A stretch of DNA of 64,000 nt from Chlamydiota bacterium (lineage in GTDB: Bacteria > Auribacterota > Tritonobacteria > UBA1439): assembly GCA_012729785.1 (NCBI GenBank), contig JAAYCL010000027.1, forward strand, positions 1 through 64,000. Direction: 5' to 3'. The notes under the pieces were generated by a model. The model had not been told where the DNA came from, did no database searches, and saw only the letters and a program-made list of their open reading frames with translations. Each line of letters opens with the position of its first letter. The first letter of the stretch is position 1. The translations under genes and the position numbers were made by a program. This document shows, piece by piece, positions 1-9,084 of the stretch.

Positions 1-61
1 AAGCGGTTGTACCCTTTTATTTATCCAAGCCCTTCTTGACAATACTAATCTTCGCGGCGCC

Positions 62-79
62 CCCACCCCTAGGGGTGGG
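62..79. repeat. Perfect 18-bp GC-rich palindrome upstream of the pta operon
   Basis: CCCACCCCT is followed directly by its reverse complement AGGGGTGGG. There is no T-tract on either side, so it is not a standard intrinsic terminator. It may be the end of an upstream transcript or a protein-binding site. The rest of 1-150 shows no gene. Confidence 0.5.
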
Positions 80-152
80 CGGGAGCCAACATCTCTCCGA
101 AAGCCCACACTTTAATCTACATCCCCCTCCATTTCCGCGCCTCCTTCTCCAG

Positions 153-181
153 TTGCTTTTTATCCGCCGTTCTCCTATACT
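153..181 (+). promoter_or_regulatory. Sigma-70-type promoter of the pta-acs operon
   Basis: TTGCTT (153-158) and TATACT (176-181) are separated by 17 bases, the ideal spacing. The start codon of the first gene follows about 56 bases later, and no other good promoter is seen before 9024, so this promoter probably drives the whole operon. Confidence 0.6.
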
Positions 182-237
182 ATCCGCACTTAGATCAGCG
201 GCGTATTCCGCGTTCAATATCCCGAGGAGACTCCTCT

Positions 238-1248
238 ATGCCCGAGAAGAGCGCATTCATCGAGGAGGTATTCACCCGGGCCAAGAAGACGCCCCGGCGC
301 ATCGTGCTCCCCGAGGGACACGACGAGCGCATCGTGAAGGCGGCCGGTATCATCGCGCGGAAGGATCTCGCCCGCCCCATCATCCTCGGCATCCGGGACC
401 GCATCCTCGCCCAGCTCAAGTCCCTGGGGATGAGCGCCGAGGGGATAGAGATCGTCAACCCCCAGGGTGACCCGCGTCTGGACGACTTCGCGAAGACCTT
501 CTTCGAGCTCCGCCGCCACAAGGGGGTCACGCTCGACCAGGCGCGCGAGACGATATCCTCCTGGGTCTACTTCGGCACGATGATGGTCTACAAGGGCGAC
601 GCCGACTGCCTCGTCTGCGGCGCAACCCACTCCACGCGCAACACGATAATGCCCGCCCTGCAGATCATCAAATGCAAACGGGGCTGCTCCCTCGTCTCAA
701 GTCTGTTCTTCATGGTCCTCGGCAAGGATGTCTTCGCCTTCGCCGACTGCGGGGTGATCGAGAACCCCTCGAGCGAGCAGCTCGCGGAGATCGCCGTCGA
801 GACGACGGCGACCGCGATCCACTTCGGCATCCCCCCGCTCATCGCGCTCCTCTCCTACTCCACGAAGCGCTCCGCAGCCAGCCCCCTCACCCGGAAGATC
901 GTCGAGGCGGTGGAGATCGCGAAGTTGAAGATCGCGCGCCGGTTCCCGGGCAGAGACGACATCGCCATCGACGGCGAGCTCCAGGTGGACGCGGCGATCG
1001 TGCCCGCCGTCGCGGCGCGCAAGGCCGCCGACAGCCCGTTGCGGGGGAAGGCGCGGGTGCTGATCTTCCCGGACCTCAACAGCGGCAACATCGGCTACAA
1101 GCTCGTCCATCGCCTCGCGCGGGCCGAGGCCTACGGCCCCATCCTTCAGGGCCTCGCCAAGCCGGTGAACGACCTCTCGCGCGGCTGCGACGCCGACGAC
1201 GTGGTCGGGGTCGCGGCCGTGACGGCAGTCCAGTCGCAGGACGTGTAA
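238..1248 (+). CDS. pta: Phosphate acetyltransferase (phosphotransacetylase)
   Basis: Cytoplasmic enzyme interconverting acetyl-CoA plus phosphate with acetyl phosphate plus CoA, the step that lets acetate kinase make ATP. The 336-residue length matches the short single-domain Pta form. The central block GDADCLVCGATHSTRNT corresponds to the family's conserved substrate region, and the C-terminal part (FPDLNSGNIGYKLVHRLA) is the diagnostic PTA_PTB signature. The ATG follows GAGGAG (224-229) at normal spacing. It is first in an operon with acetyl-CoA synthase genes, so it probably drains or feeds the acetyl-CoA they make. Some GAGGAG bases can pair with CTCCTC just before the ATG. Family assignment is firm; flux direction is inferred. 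Confidence 0.95.
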   Translation: MPEKSAFIEEVFTRAKKTPRRIVLPEGHDERIVKAAGIIARKDLARPIILGIRDRILAQLKSLGMSAEGIEIVNPQGDPRLDDFAKTFFELRRHKGVTLDQARETISSWVYFGTMMVYKGDADCLVCGATHSTRNTIMPALQIIKCKRGCSLVSSLFFMVLGKDVFAFADCGVIENPSSEQLAEIAVETTATAIHFGIPPLIALLSYSTKRSAASPLTRKIVEAVEIAKLKIARRFPGRDDIAIDGELQVDAAIVPAVAARKAADSPLRGKARVLIFPDLNSGNIGYKLVHRLARAEAYGPILQGLAKPVNDLSRGCDADDVVGVAAVTAVQSQDV

Positions 1249-1265
1249 GACCAAGCGGAGCGCCG

Positions 1266-2330
1266 ATGAAGATCGCCCCTTCCTGCAGGGCCACCGCGGT
1301 GGGAAGTCTGCCGTACCGCGACGCCGACGAGGCGGTTGGCCGCGTCCTCGCGGCGTTTCCAGAGTTCCCCGCCTGGCCCCAGCTCCCCAACCGCTCCTTT
1401 CTCGAGAATATGTACGTGCAGTACAGCGAGGGGCTCCCCTGCCTCGTCGTGAACCGGGAGGCGGAGCGGGTCTACTTCGACACCTCCGGCGATACGATGG
1501 CGGAGATCGAGCTGTTCTACGGGAAGGTGATCGAGGCGGATCTCGACCGGTTCGCCATCAGCCCCGACTACGCACCGGGGTTCCACCGCCTCGTCGAGAC
1601 GCTCGCGGCGGGCGCGCCGGCGGAGCTCGCCTGCGTGAAGGGTCAGATCGTGGGGCCGGTCAGCATGGGGCTGACGGTGACCGATCAGAACAAGCGGGCG
1701 ATCCTCTACCATGACGAGCTGATGGACGCGGTGGTGAAGTCGATCGCGATGAAGGCGGCATGGCAGGTGCGCGAGCTGAAGAAGGTCTGTCCGAACGTGA
1801 TGATCTGGCTCGACGAGCCGTACCTGGCGAGTTTCGGGTCGGCCTACGTAAGCCTCTCGGACACGCAGGTGCGCTCCCTCATCGGCGAGGTGGCAACGGC
1901 GATCCGCGACGCCGGGGCGCTCGCGGGGATACACTGCTGCGGCAACACCGACTGGTCCCTCCTGATGGACGCGGGGCTCGACGTCATCAACTTCGACGCC
2001 TACGGCTACTTCACCGGGATGACCTGCTACCCCGAGGCGCTGCGGACCTTCCTCAACGAGGGCCGCATCCTCGCGCTCGGCCTCGTCCCCACCTCCCCCA
2101 AGATACTCGAGGAGACCGTCGAATCGCTCGCCGCCGCGCTCGCCGACCGCCTCGAGACGCTGTCCGCCAAGACCGGGCTCAAGACGGAGGAGATCGCCGC
2201 GCGGTGCCTCCTCACGCCGAGCTGCGGCGCGGGGAGCCTCTCGCCGGATCTCGCGGACCGGATCCTCGAAACCGTCGGCGCGCTCTCGCGGCGCGTGCGG
2301 GGCCCGGGCGGGGCGGAGGGGGGGGCGTGA
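1266..2330 (+). CDS. Short MetE-like (core) methionine synthase / UROD-superfamily methyltransferase
   Basis: 354 residues, resembling only the catalytic C-terminal half of cobalamin-independent methionine synthase; the N-terminal half is absent. Candidate zinc ligands are visible: the HxC motif in GIHCCGNTDW and a later Cys in TPSCGAG. The ATG at 1266 lies 17 bases after the pta stop, and the stop overlaps the acsB GTG (GTGA), implying translational coupling to acetyl-CoA synthase. Core MetE proteins are known from organisms that are thought to take methyl groups from corrinoids rather than folate. The coupling here suggests methyl-corrinoid iron-sulfur protein as donor. Homocysteine as acceptor is likely but not proven; another thiol methyl transfer remains possible. 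Confidence 0.75.
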   Translation: MKIAPSCRATAVGSLPYRDADEAVGRVLAAFPEFPAWPQLPNRSFLENMYVQYSEGLPCLVVNREAERVYFDTSGDTMAEIELFYGKVIEADLDRFAISPDYAPGFHRLVETLAAGAPAELACVKGQIVGPVSMGLTVTDQNKRAILYHDELMDAVVKSIAMKAAWQVRELKKVCPNVMIWLDEPYLASFGSAYVSLSDTQVRSLIGEVATAIRDAGALAGIHCCGNTDWSLLMDAGLDVINFDAYGYFTGMTCYPEALRTFLNEGRILALGLVPTSPKILEETVESLAAALADRLETLSAKTGLKTEEIAARCLLTPSCGAGSLSPDLADRILETVGALSRRVRGPGGAEGGA

Positions 2331-4510
2331 ACGACCTCTCCATCATCCTGAACGGGGCGGTCGCGGGGGGGCGCGCGGTCGTGGGGCTCGCCGCCCAGAC
2401 GCTCGCCCCGGCGCTCTCCGCGCACGGGGAGGCCCGCCCGGTCTCCTTTCCCGACACCGCCTACTCCCTCCCCGTAATCTACGCCCTCACGGGCCGCAAG
2501 ATCGAGACGCTCGGCCAGCTGGACGCGGCGCTCAAGACCTGCCGCGCCATGCTCCCCCCCGAGGGGGGGACCGCGCCGACGCTCGAGCAGGCGCTGGCCG
2601 CGGGCCGCGCGACGCTGATGGCCGCCGAGGCGATCGAGGCGATCAGGCACCTCGACGGCCCGCCGCACACCGGCATCTGGCTCGGCCCCACCGGCGACTC
2701 CATCCTGCGGAGCCAGGGGGTGAAACTCGTGGACGGGAGCATGCCGGGGATCGCGGCCGTCGTCGGGGCCCCGCCCTCGCGGGACGACGCCGTCCGTCTC
2801 GCGCGCAGCTTCCAGGAGCGGAACATCCTCGTCGTGATGGCCGGGACCACGGGCGGCACGAGCATGGCCGAGCAGCTTCACGAGGCCGGGGTCGAGCTCT
2901 CCTGGAACACCTTCCTCGTCCCCTATGGAAGGGAGCTGACGGCGGCGATCTACGCCCTCGGCTTCGCCGCGCGGGCGGCGATGACCTTCGGCGGCATCCT
3001 CCCCCGCGAGGACGACGGCGGCGAGGGGATCCTCGCCTACAACCGCGCCCGGGTCCACGCATTCGTGGTCGCCCTCGGTCCGCTCGACGAGGTCAGGATC
3101 GCCGTCGCCGCCGGGGCGCTCAACTTCGGCTTCCCGGTGCTCTCCGACCAGGCGATCCCCGAGATCCTCGCCTTCGGCCCGGAGAAGCGGGACCTCGTCG
3201 TCGGCTCCGTCCCCCTCGACCGGATGGCGGAGAGGGCCATCGAGGTGCGGGGGCTCAAGATCCGGGTCTCCACGATCGACATCCCGGTCCTCTACGGGCC
3301 GGCGTTCGAGGGGGAGCGGGTGCGGAAGGGGAACATCGGGGCCGAGTTCGGCGGCAAGCACGCCCCCGCCTTCGAATTCCTCACCAGTGCGGCGTCATCG
3401 GAGGTCGAGGACGGGAAGATCGAGCTCGTCGGCCCCGATATCGGCGAGGTCCCCGAAGGGACCATCCTGCCCCTGGCCATCGTCGTGCGGGTCGCGGGGC
3501 GGAAGATGCAGCGGGACTTCGAGTCGATCCTGGAGCGTCACATCCATTCGTTCCTCTCCGAGGCGATGGGCGTGATGCACATCGGACAGCGGGACGTGCT
3601 GTGGCTGCGCGTCAGCAAGGACGCCGCGAAGGCCGGCTTCCGGATGCGGCACCTCGGCGTCATCCTGCGGAGCAAGATGCTCAACGACTTCCCGGCGATC
3701 GTGGACAAGGTGGAGGTCGCCCTGTACACGGAGCGGCCGAAGGTCGAGGAGCTTCTTCCCGAGGCCAAGGCCGCCTACGCCGAGCGCGACCGGCGGATGG
3801 GGGAGATGACCGACGAGTCGGTGGGCACCTTCTACTCGTGCCAGCTCTGCCAGTCGTACGCCCCCAACCACGTCTGCATCATCACCCCCGAGCGGCTCGG
3901 CCTCTGCGGCGCCTACAACTGGCTCGACGGCAAGGCCGCCCACCAGATCAATCCCACCGGCGCCAACCAGCCGGTGGAGAAGGGCGAGACGCTCGACGAG
4001 GTCAAGGGGAAGTGGAAGGGGATCAACGACTTCATCCTCGAGCGCTCCAACAAGACGATCGCGAGCTTCAGCGCCTACTCGGCCATGGACGACCCGATGA
4101 CCTCCTGCGGATGCTTCGAGTGCATCGTGGCGATCCTCCCGGACGCAAACGGGTTCATGATCGTCAACCGCGAGTACACCGGGATGACGCCGTCGGGGAT
4201 GAACTTCTCGGCGCTCGCCGAGGCGGTCGGCGGGGGGCAGCAGACCCCGGGATTCATCGGAATCGGCACGCGCTACATCCTGAGCAAGAAGTTTCTCAGC
4301 GCCGACGGCGGCCTGAAACGAATCGTCTGGATGACCCGGGAGATCAAGGAGCGGCTCGCTGACGAGCTCGCGGCGCGCTGCGAGGAGATCGGAGAGAAAG
4401 ACCTCCTTGCGAAGATCGCGGACGAGACCGTCGCCACCGACGGCGACGCGCTCCTAGAGCATCTAAAGAAGGTCGCGCACCCGGCGCTCGACATGGAGCC
4501 GCTCCTGTAA
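2327..4510 (+). CDS. acsB: CO dehydrogenase/acetyl-CoA synthase, acetyl-CoA synthase (beta/alpha) subunit
   Basis: Condenses CO, a methyl group from the corrinoid protein and CoA into acetyl-CoA. With the GTG at 2327 it is 727 residues, almost the same as the 729-residue Moorella enzyme, so it keeps the N-terminal domain that contacts CO dehydrogenase. All A-cluster ligands are present: Cys505, 508, 517 and 527 (CQLCQSYAPNHVC and GLCGAYNW) for the 4Fe-4S cluster, and Cys594-Gly-Cys596 for the distal nickel. These are the Moorella positions shifted by one. The start overlaps the preceding stop. CO dehydrogenase (acsA/cooS) is not in the window and must be encoded elsewhere. Confidence 0.96.
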   Translation: MNDLSIILNGAVAGGRAVVGLAAQTLAPALSAHGEARPVSFPDTAYSLPVIYALTGRKIETLGQLDAALKTCRAMLPPEGGTAPTLEQALAAGRATLMAAEAIEAIRHLDGPPHTGIWLGPTGDSILRSQGVKLVDGSMPGIAAVVGAPPSRDDAVRLARSFQERNILVVMAGTTGGTSMAEQLHEAGVELSWNTFLVPYGRELTAAIYALGFAARAAMTFGGILPREDDGGEGILAYNRARVHAFVVALGPLDEVRIAVAAGALNFGFPVLSDQAIPEILAFGPEKRDLVVGSVPLDRMAERAIEVRGLKIRVSTIDIPVLYGPAFEGERVRKGNIGAEFGGKHAPAFEFLTSAASSEVEDGKIELVGPDIGEVPEGTILPLAIVVRVAGRKMQRDFESILERHIHSFLSEAMGVMHIGQRDVLWLRVSKDAAKAGFRMRHLGVILRSKMLNDFPAIVDKVEVALYTERPKVEELLPEAKAAYAERDRRMGEMTDESVGTFYSCQLCQSYAPNHVCIITPERLGLCGAYNWLDGKAAHQINPTGANQPVEKGETLDEVKGKWKGINDFILERSNKTIASFSAYSAMDDPMTSCGCFECIVAILPDANGFMIVNREYTGMTPSGMNFSALAEAVGGGQQTPGFIGIGTRYILSKKFLSADGGLKRIVWMTREIKERLADELAARCEEIGEKDLLAKIADETVATDGDALLEHLKKVAHPALDMEPLL

Positions 4511-4631
4511 CGGACAGGAGACGCTTCGCACGGGCGCGCCGGTGCGCGCGCGTCTGCACCCCGTTGGGGTGTGTGGCGGGTTTTCGAACGCCGCCGGGTC
4601 TTGGCTCCCGACGGCACGGAGGAGTCGGTTT

Positions 4632-5579
4632 ATGGCCGCAGCCGTACGGCGGGTCCGCATCGGCAACACCGCAGCCGAGGGCGGCACCCGGGCCTTCTCC
4701 ATCGAGGTGGGCGGCGAGAGCTGCCTCCCATTCCTCCATATGGAGGGCGAGATGCCGCGCCGGCCCGTGATCGCGTGGGAGATCCCGGACATCCGCCCCG
4801 ACGACTGGGTCGAGACGGTGCGGGAGCCGTACGCGGCGGTCCTGGACGACCCGGCCGCCTGGGCGCGCCTCGTCGTGGAGAGGATGGGCGCGCGTCTCCT
4901 CTGCCTCGATCTCCGCGGCACGAACCCGGACAGACAAGACCGCCCCGCCGCGGAGGCGGCGGCGCTGGTGAAGAAGCTCCTCGCGGAGGTGAAGGTCCCC
5001 CTCATCGTCAAGGGGCCGGGCGCCGGCGCGAAAGGGAACGAGGTCCTCACCGCCTGCGCGGAGGCGGCACAGGGGGAGCGGCTGCTCCTCGCCTCGGCGG
5101 TCGAGGAGAACTACAAGACGATCGTCGCCGGCGCCATCGCCTACGGGCACGCCGTGGTCGCCGAAACCCCGATCGACGTGAACCTGTGCAAGCAGCTCAA
5201 CATCCTGATCTCGGAGATGCAGTTCCCGCCGGAGCGGATCGTCATCGACCCGCTCACGGGCGGCCTCGGCTACGGACTCGAGTACACCTACTCGGTGATG
5301 GAGCGGATCCGCATCCAGGCGCTCGGCGGCGACGCGATGATGCAGATGCCGTTCATCTGCTTCGCCGGGGCGGAGGTCTGGAAGAGCAAGGAGGTCAAGG
5401 TTTCCGTCGAGAAGGAGCCGCGCTGGGGCGACCGGGCGAAGCGCGGCGTTCTCTGGGAGATCGCGACCGCGGTCCCGCTCCTCCATGCGGGGGCCGGCAT
5501 CCTCGTGATGCGGCACCCGGAGGCGATCGCCGCCGTCGAGAAGACGATCGACGGGCTGATGGCGAACCAGCGGCCCTAG
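4632..5579 (+). CDS. acsD: Corrinoid iron-sulfur protein, small subunit (delta)
   Basis: 315-residue TIM-barrel subunit that, with AcsC, binds the cobamide carrying the methyl group to acetyl-CoA synthase. Family features are seen in the stretches PLIVKGPGA, VEENYKTIVAGAIAYGH and DPLTGGLGYGLEYTYSVMERIR. The reading frame stays open upstream to 4542, but ATG 4632 has GGAGG (4618-4622) just before it and gives the usual family length, so it is preferred. It follows acsB after 121 bases and precedes acsC, the common acsB-D-C order. Confidence 0.93.
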   Translation: MAAAVRRVRIGNTAAEGGTRAFSIEVGGESCLPFLHMEGEMPRRPVIAWEIPDIRPDDWVETVREPYAAVLDDPAAWARLVVERMGARLLCLDLRGTNPDRQDRPAAEAAALVKKLLAEVKVPLIVKGPGAGAKGNEVLTACAEAAQGERLLLASAVEENYKTIVAGAIAYGHAVVAETPIDVNLCKQLNILISEMQFPPERIVIDPLTGGLGYGLEYTYSVMERIRIQALGGDAMMQMPFICFAGAEVWKSKEVKVSVEKEPRWGDRAKRGVLWEIATAVPLLHAGAGILVMRHPEAIAAVEKTIDGLMANQRP

Positions 5580-5616
5580 AGGGCGAAGGAGCAGGGCGGT
5601 CGTGCCGCGGATCTAG

Positions 5617-5647
5617 GCGGACGGAGACAGGCGATCTCCCCGTCCGC
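5617..5647 (+). other. Intercistronic hairpin between acsD and acsC
   Basis: GCGGACGGAGA (5617-5627) can pair with TCTCCCCGTCCGC (5635-5647) around a 7-base loop, leaving a CC bulge. No T-run follows, so it is more likely an mRNA-stability or processing element than a terminator. It fills most of the gap between the two corrinoid-protein genes. Confidence 0.5.
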
Positions 5648-5694
5648 GGGGATCCGCGATACGCCGCGGCGAAAACGCATAAGGTTGTTATCCG

Positions 5695-7038
5695 ATGAAA
5701 TTGACCGGACTTCAGATATTCAAACTCCTCCCGAACAAGAACTGCAAGGAGTGCGGCTTCCAGACCTGCCTCGCCTTCGCGATGAAGCTCGCCGGCAAAC
5801 AGGCCAAGCTCGACGCCTGCCCGTACGCCTCCGACGAGGCCAGGGAGAAGCTCGGCGCCGCCTCCGCCCCGCCGATTCGCCTCGTGAAAATCGGCGTCGG
5901 TGAACGCGAGGTGCAGGTCGGCGAGGAGCTGGTGATGTTCCGGCACGAGAAGACCTTCTACCGCAAGACCGCCCTTGCCGCGCAGGTGGACGACGCGATG
6001 GCCCCGGCGGAGCGTCTCGCCCGCGTCGAGGCGGCCTCCGCCTTCTCGGTCGATCGCGCGGGGGAGACGCTCCGCCTCGACCTGATCGCGGTGAAGGAGA
6101 CGTCCGGCGACCCGCGGGCGTTCGCCGCGGCCGCGCGCGGCGCGCGGGAGGCCTCGCCGCTTCCGCTCGTCCTCGTCTCGAGAAACATCGACTGCCTCCG
6201 GGCGGCGCTCGAGGCGGTGAAGGATTCCCGCCCCCTCCTCTGGGGCGCCGACGCGGATACCGTCGAGAAGGCCGCCGCGCTCGCGAAGGAGTGTGCCGTC
6301 CCGCTCGTCGTCGAGAGCGCCGACGGCGCCGACGCGCTCGCCGCGCTCGCCGTCCGGGCCGCCGAGGCGGGCGCGGAGGAGCTCCTCCTCGCCCCCCGCA
6401 CCGAAAACCCCGCGACCCTCCTTCAAGACTGCACGCTCCTCCGGCGCAGGGCGCTCGCCCGCTCCTGCAACGGCGCCGGATTCCCGCTTGCCGTGTCCGC
6501 GGGGGGCTGCGGGCACGAGGCCGCGGCGGTGGCGGCCGCGGCCATCTGCAAGTACGCCTCCGTCCTCGTCCTCGAGTCGCCGGAACAGTGGGAGTTCCTC
6601 CCGCTCCTCACCCTGCGGCAGAACATCTACACCGATCCGCAGAGGCCGCTCCAGGTGGACCCGGGCGTCTACAAAATCGGCGACCCCGGCGACGACGCCC
6701 CGCTTCTCGTCACCACAAACTTCTCCCTCACCTACTTCATGGTCTCGACCGAGATCGAGGCGTCGGAGATCCCGGCACGCCTCCTCATCACCGAGGCGGA
6801 GGGACAGTCGGTGCTGACGGCGTGGGCCGCGGGGAAGTTCAACGCCGACCTGATCGCGAAGGCGGTCGCGGCACAGGGGCTCGACACAAGCGTTCCGCAC
6901 AAGCGCATCATCATCCCCGGCTATGTGGCGATGATCAGCGGGGACCTCGAGGACAAGCTCCCCGGCTGGAACGTGATGGTCGGGCCGCAGGAGTCCGCCG
7001 ACATCCCCTCCTACATGAAGGACGTCTGGAAGAGATAA
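5695..7038 (+). CDS. acsC: Corrinoid iron-sulfur protein, large subunit (gamma)
   Basis: 447 residues. The N-terminus carries the 4Fe-4S motif Cys17-x2-Cys20-x4-Cys25-x16-Cys42, which supplies electrons to re-reduce inactive cob(II)amide. The middle is a TIM barrel, and the C-terminal third (from about residue 330, YFMVSTEIEASE onward) matches the corrinoid-binding domain of the family. Partner of AcsD: it accepts methyl from methyltetrahydrofolate via AcsE and donates it to AcsB. acsE is not in this window. AAGG at 5681-5684 is a modest ribosome site for the ATG at 5695. Confidence 0.95.
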   Translation: MKLTGLQIFKLLPNKNCKECGFQTCLAFAMKLAGKQAKLDACPYASDEAREKLGAASAPPIRLVKIGVGEREVQVGEELVMFRHEKTFYRKTALAAQVDDAMAPAERLARVEAASAFSVDRAGETLRLDLIAVKETSGDPRAFAAAARGAREASPLPLVLVSRNIDCLRAALEAVKDSRPLLWGADADTVEKAAALAKECAVPLVVESADGADALAALAVRAAEAGAEELLLAPRTENPATLLQDCTLLRRRALARSCNGAGFPLAVSAGGCGHEAAAVAAAAICKYASVLVLESPEQWEFLPLLTLRQNIYTDPQRPLQVDPGVYKIGDPGDDAPLLVTTNFSLTYFMVSTEIEASEIPARLLITEAEGQSVLTAWAAGKFNADLIAKAVAAQGLDTSVPHKRIIIPGYVAMISGDLEDKLPGWNVMVGPQESADIPSYMKDVWKR

Positions 7039-7149
7039 TGCGGTCGTCGCATGCGATCTCTTCCGCCGGGACGTCGCGCGCCCCGGCGCGCCCCGGGACG
7101 ATTAAAGGCATAATCCGTTGCAGGGGTTGGTGTTCCATACAACGTCTAC

Positions 7150-9024
7150 ATGAATTACCGGGTTAGGTTTCTTCCTTCCGGGCGAGAGGCGGTCGTGAAC
7201 GACGGCGCAACCGTCTACGACGCCGCGCTCGCCGCCGGCCTCCCGTTGAGGGCCGACTGCGGAGGGAAAGGCACCTGCGGCGCGTGCGCCGTGAAGATCG
7301 AGGCGGGCGCCTGCCTCCCGACGCCCCACCCCTCGATCACGCCCGACAGGGAGAAGAAGGGCTGCCGCCTCGCCTGCCGCGCCGCCGTCACCGGCGACCT
7401 CGCGGTCTACATCCCCGAGGAGTCGACCCTCCCGGCGTGCAACGTCGATTTCGAGACGATCGTCCTCACCGAGGACGACGCGAAGCGGCGCGACGCGCTC
7501 GCCGGCCTCGTCCCCTCCCCTCTCGTCCGGCGTTTCGCGCTCTCCCTGCCGCACCCCACGCTCGAGGACAACCTCGGCGACATGGAACGCCTCGCCCGGG
7601 GCCTGAAGCTCGCGGGATTGCCGGGCGAGCCGACGTGCCCCCTCGACCTCATGCAACAACTCCCCGCCCTCCTCCGCCTTTCCGGCTGGCGCCTTGACGT
7701 TTCAGTCGCCGACGCCGCCCAGGGGCCGGAGATCGCCGCCGTCTCCGCGGCGGGCGGCGGCCCCCCCGTCGGGCTTGCCCTCGACCTGGGCACCACCACG
7801 GTCGTCGGGGAGCTCGTCGACCTCTGCACCGGCGCGTGCATCCGCCGCGCCGCCGCCTATAACCGCCAGATCTCCTGCGGCACGGACATCATCAGCCGCA
7901 TCGTCGCCGCGGGGAGCAAGGGGGGGGGCGAACGCCTGCGCGCGCTCGCCCTGGAGACGATCGAAAGGATCGTCGAGCGCCTCCTCGCGCAGGCGGGGCT
8001 CGAGCGCGGCGGCGTCACCGCGGCGGCCGTGGCGGGGAACACCACGATGGTCCACCTCCTCCTGGGCCTCGACGCGGAGCGGATACGCCTCGAACCGTAC
8101 ATCCCCGCCGCCAACCGCCTTCCGATTCTGCGCGCCGCGGAGACCGGCCTCCCGATCGCCCCGAGCGCCCCGGTGCTCTTCGCCCCGGGGATCGGGAGCT
8201 ACGTCGGCGGGGACGTTTTGGCCGGGGTGCTCGCCTGCGGGATGGGGCGCGCCGGCGACCTCACCCTCTTCATCGACGCCGGGACGAACGGGGAGATCGT
8301 CCTCGGCAACAGGGAGTGGATGATGGGCTGCGCCTGCTCGACCGGCCCGGCGTTCGAGGGGATCGGCATCGCCTGCGGGATGATGGCCGCCCCCGGCGCG
8401 GTGGAGGCGGTGGCGATCGGGTCGCGCGACGGGGCCCCGCAGGTCACGACGATCGCCGGCGCCCCTGCGCGCGGCCTCTGCGGCTCGGGGATGATCGACC
8501 TGATGGCGCAGCTCTTCGCCCGCGGGATCCTCGACAGGAAAGGGCTCCTCGTCTCGGAGGCGAAATGCCCCCGCCTCGTGGAGCGGGGAGGCCATGCGGC
8601 GTACCTCGTGAGGGAAAAGGGCGAGGACGGCGCGGCGAAGGATATCTATCTGACCGACGTGGATTTGAAGAAGCTCCTCCTCACGAAGGCGGCGATCCAG
8701 GCCGCGATCCGCACCCTGCTCGCCGAGGCGGGCCTCGCGGCCGAGGAGATCCGGCGCGTCGTGATCGCGGGGCGGCTCGGCGAGGCGATCGACGCCTCGA
8801 ACGCGATCGCGATCGGGATGCTCCCGAACCTCCCGCCGGACCGGTTCGAGTACGCGGGGAACGGCTCCCTCTGGGGGGCGAACCTGCTCCTCCTCTCCCG
8901 CGAGGCGCGGAGGGAAATCATCCGCCTCGCCGACCGGATCACCTACCTCGACCTGAGCACCAACCCCGGCTACATGAACGAGTTCATCGCCTCCCTCTTC
9001 ATCCCGCACACCGATGCGACCTGA
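7150..9024 (+). CDS. acsV: Reductive activator of the corrinoid iron-sulfur protein (RACo-like, ferredoxin plus ASKHA ATPase domain)
   Basis: 624 residues. An N-terminal 2Fe-2S ferredoxin domain has Cys37, Cys43, Cys46 and Cys76 (ADCGGKGTCGACAVK and CRLACR). After a linker, the DUF4445/ASKHA part begins near residue 205 with the phosphate-binding loop LALDLGTTTVVGELVDL and a second loop LFIDAGTNGEIVLGN. Proteins of this design use ATP hydrolysis to push an electron onto Co(II) of the corrinoid protein, returning it to Co(I). Its place directly after acsC supports this role rather than activation of another corrinoid methyltransferase. No strong ribosome site is visible. Confidence 0.88.
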   Translation: MNYRVRFLPSGREAVVNDGATVYDAALAAGLPLRADCGGKGTCGACAVKIEAGACLPTPHPSITPDREKKGCRLACRAAVTGDLAVYIPEESTLPACNVDFETIVLTEDDAKRRDALAGLVPSPLVRRFALSLPHPTLEDNLGDMERLARGLKLAGLPGEPTCPLDLMQQLPALLRLSGWRLDVSVADAAQGPEIAAVSAAGGGPPVGLALDLGTTTVVGELVDLCTGACIRRAAAYNRQISCGTDIISRIVAAGSKGGGERLRALALETIERIVERLLAQAGLERGGVTAAAVAGNTTMVHLLLGLDAERIRLEPYIPAANRLPILRAAETGLPIAPSAPVLFAPGIGSYVGGDVLAGVLACGMGRAGDLTLFIDAGTNGEIVLGNREWMMGCACSTGPAFEGIGIACGMMAAPGAVEAVAIGSRDGAPQVTTIAGAPARGLCGSGMIDLMAQLFARGILDRKGLLVSEAKCPRLVERGGHAAYLVREKGEDGAAKDIYLTDVDLKKLLLTKAAIQAAIRTLLAEAGLAAEEIRRVVIAGRLGEAIDASNAIAIGMLPNLPPDRFEYAGNGSLWGANLLLLSREARREIIRLADRITYLDLSTNPGYMNEFIASLFIPHTDAT

Positions 9025-9084
9025 GGACATTTTGCCCGCACGGCGCGGAACCTTGTGGTATCCTTTCGCAAACGGGGTGACGAC

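Noticed and set aside
1-237. Cobalamin riboswitch before the corrinoid operon
   Set aside because: No B12-box or matching fold is visible on either strand.
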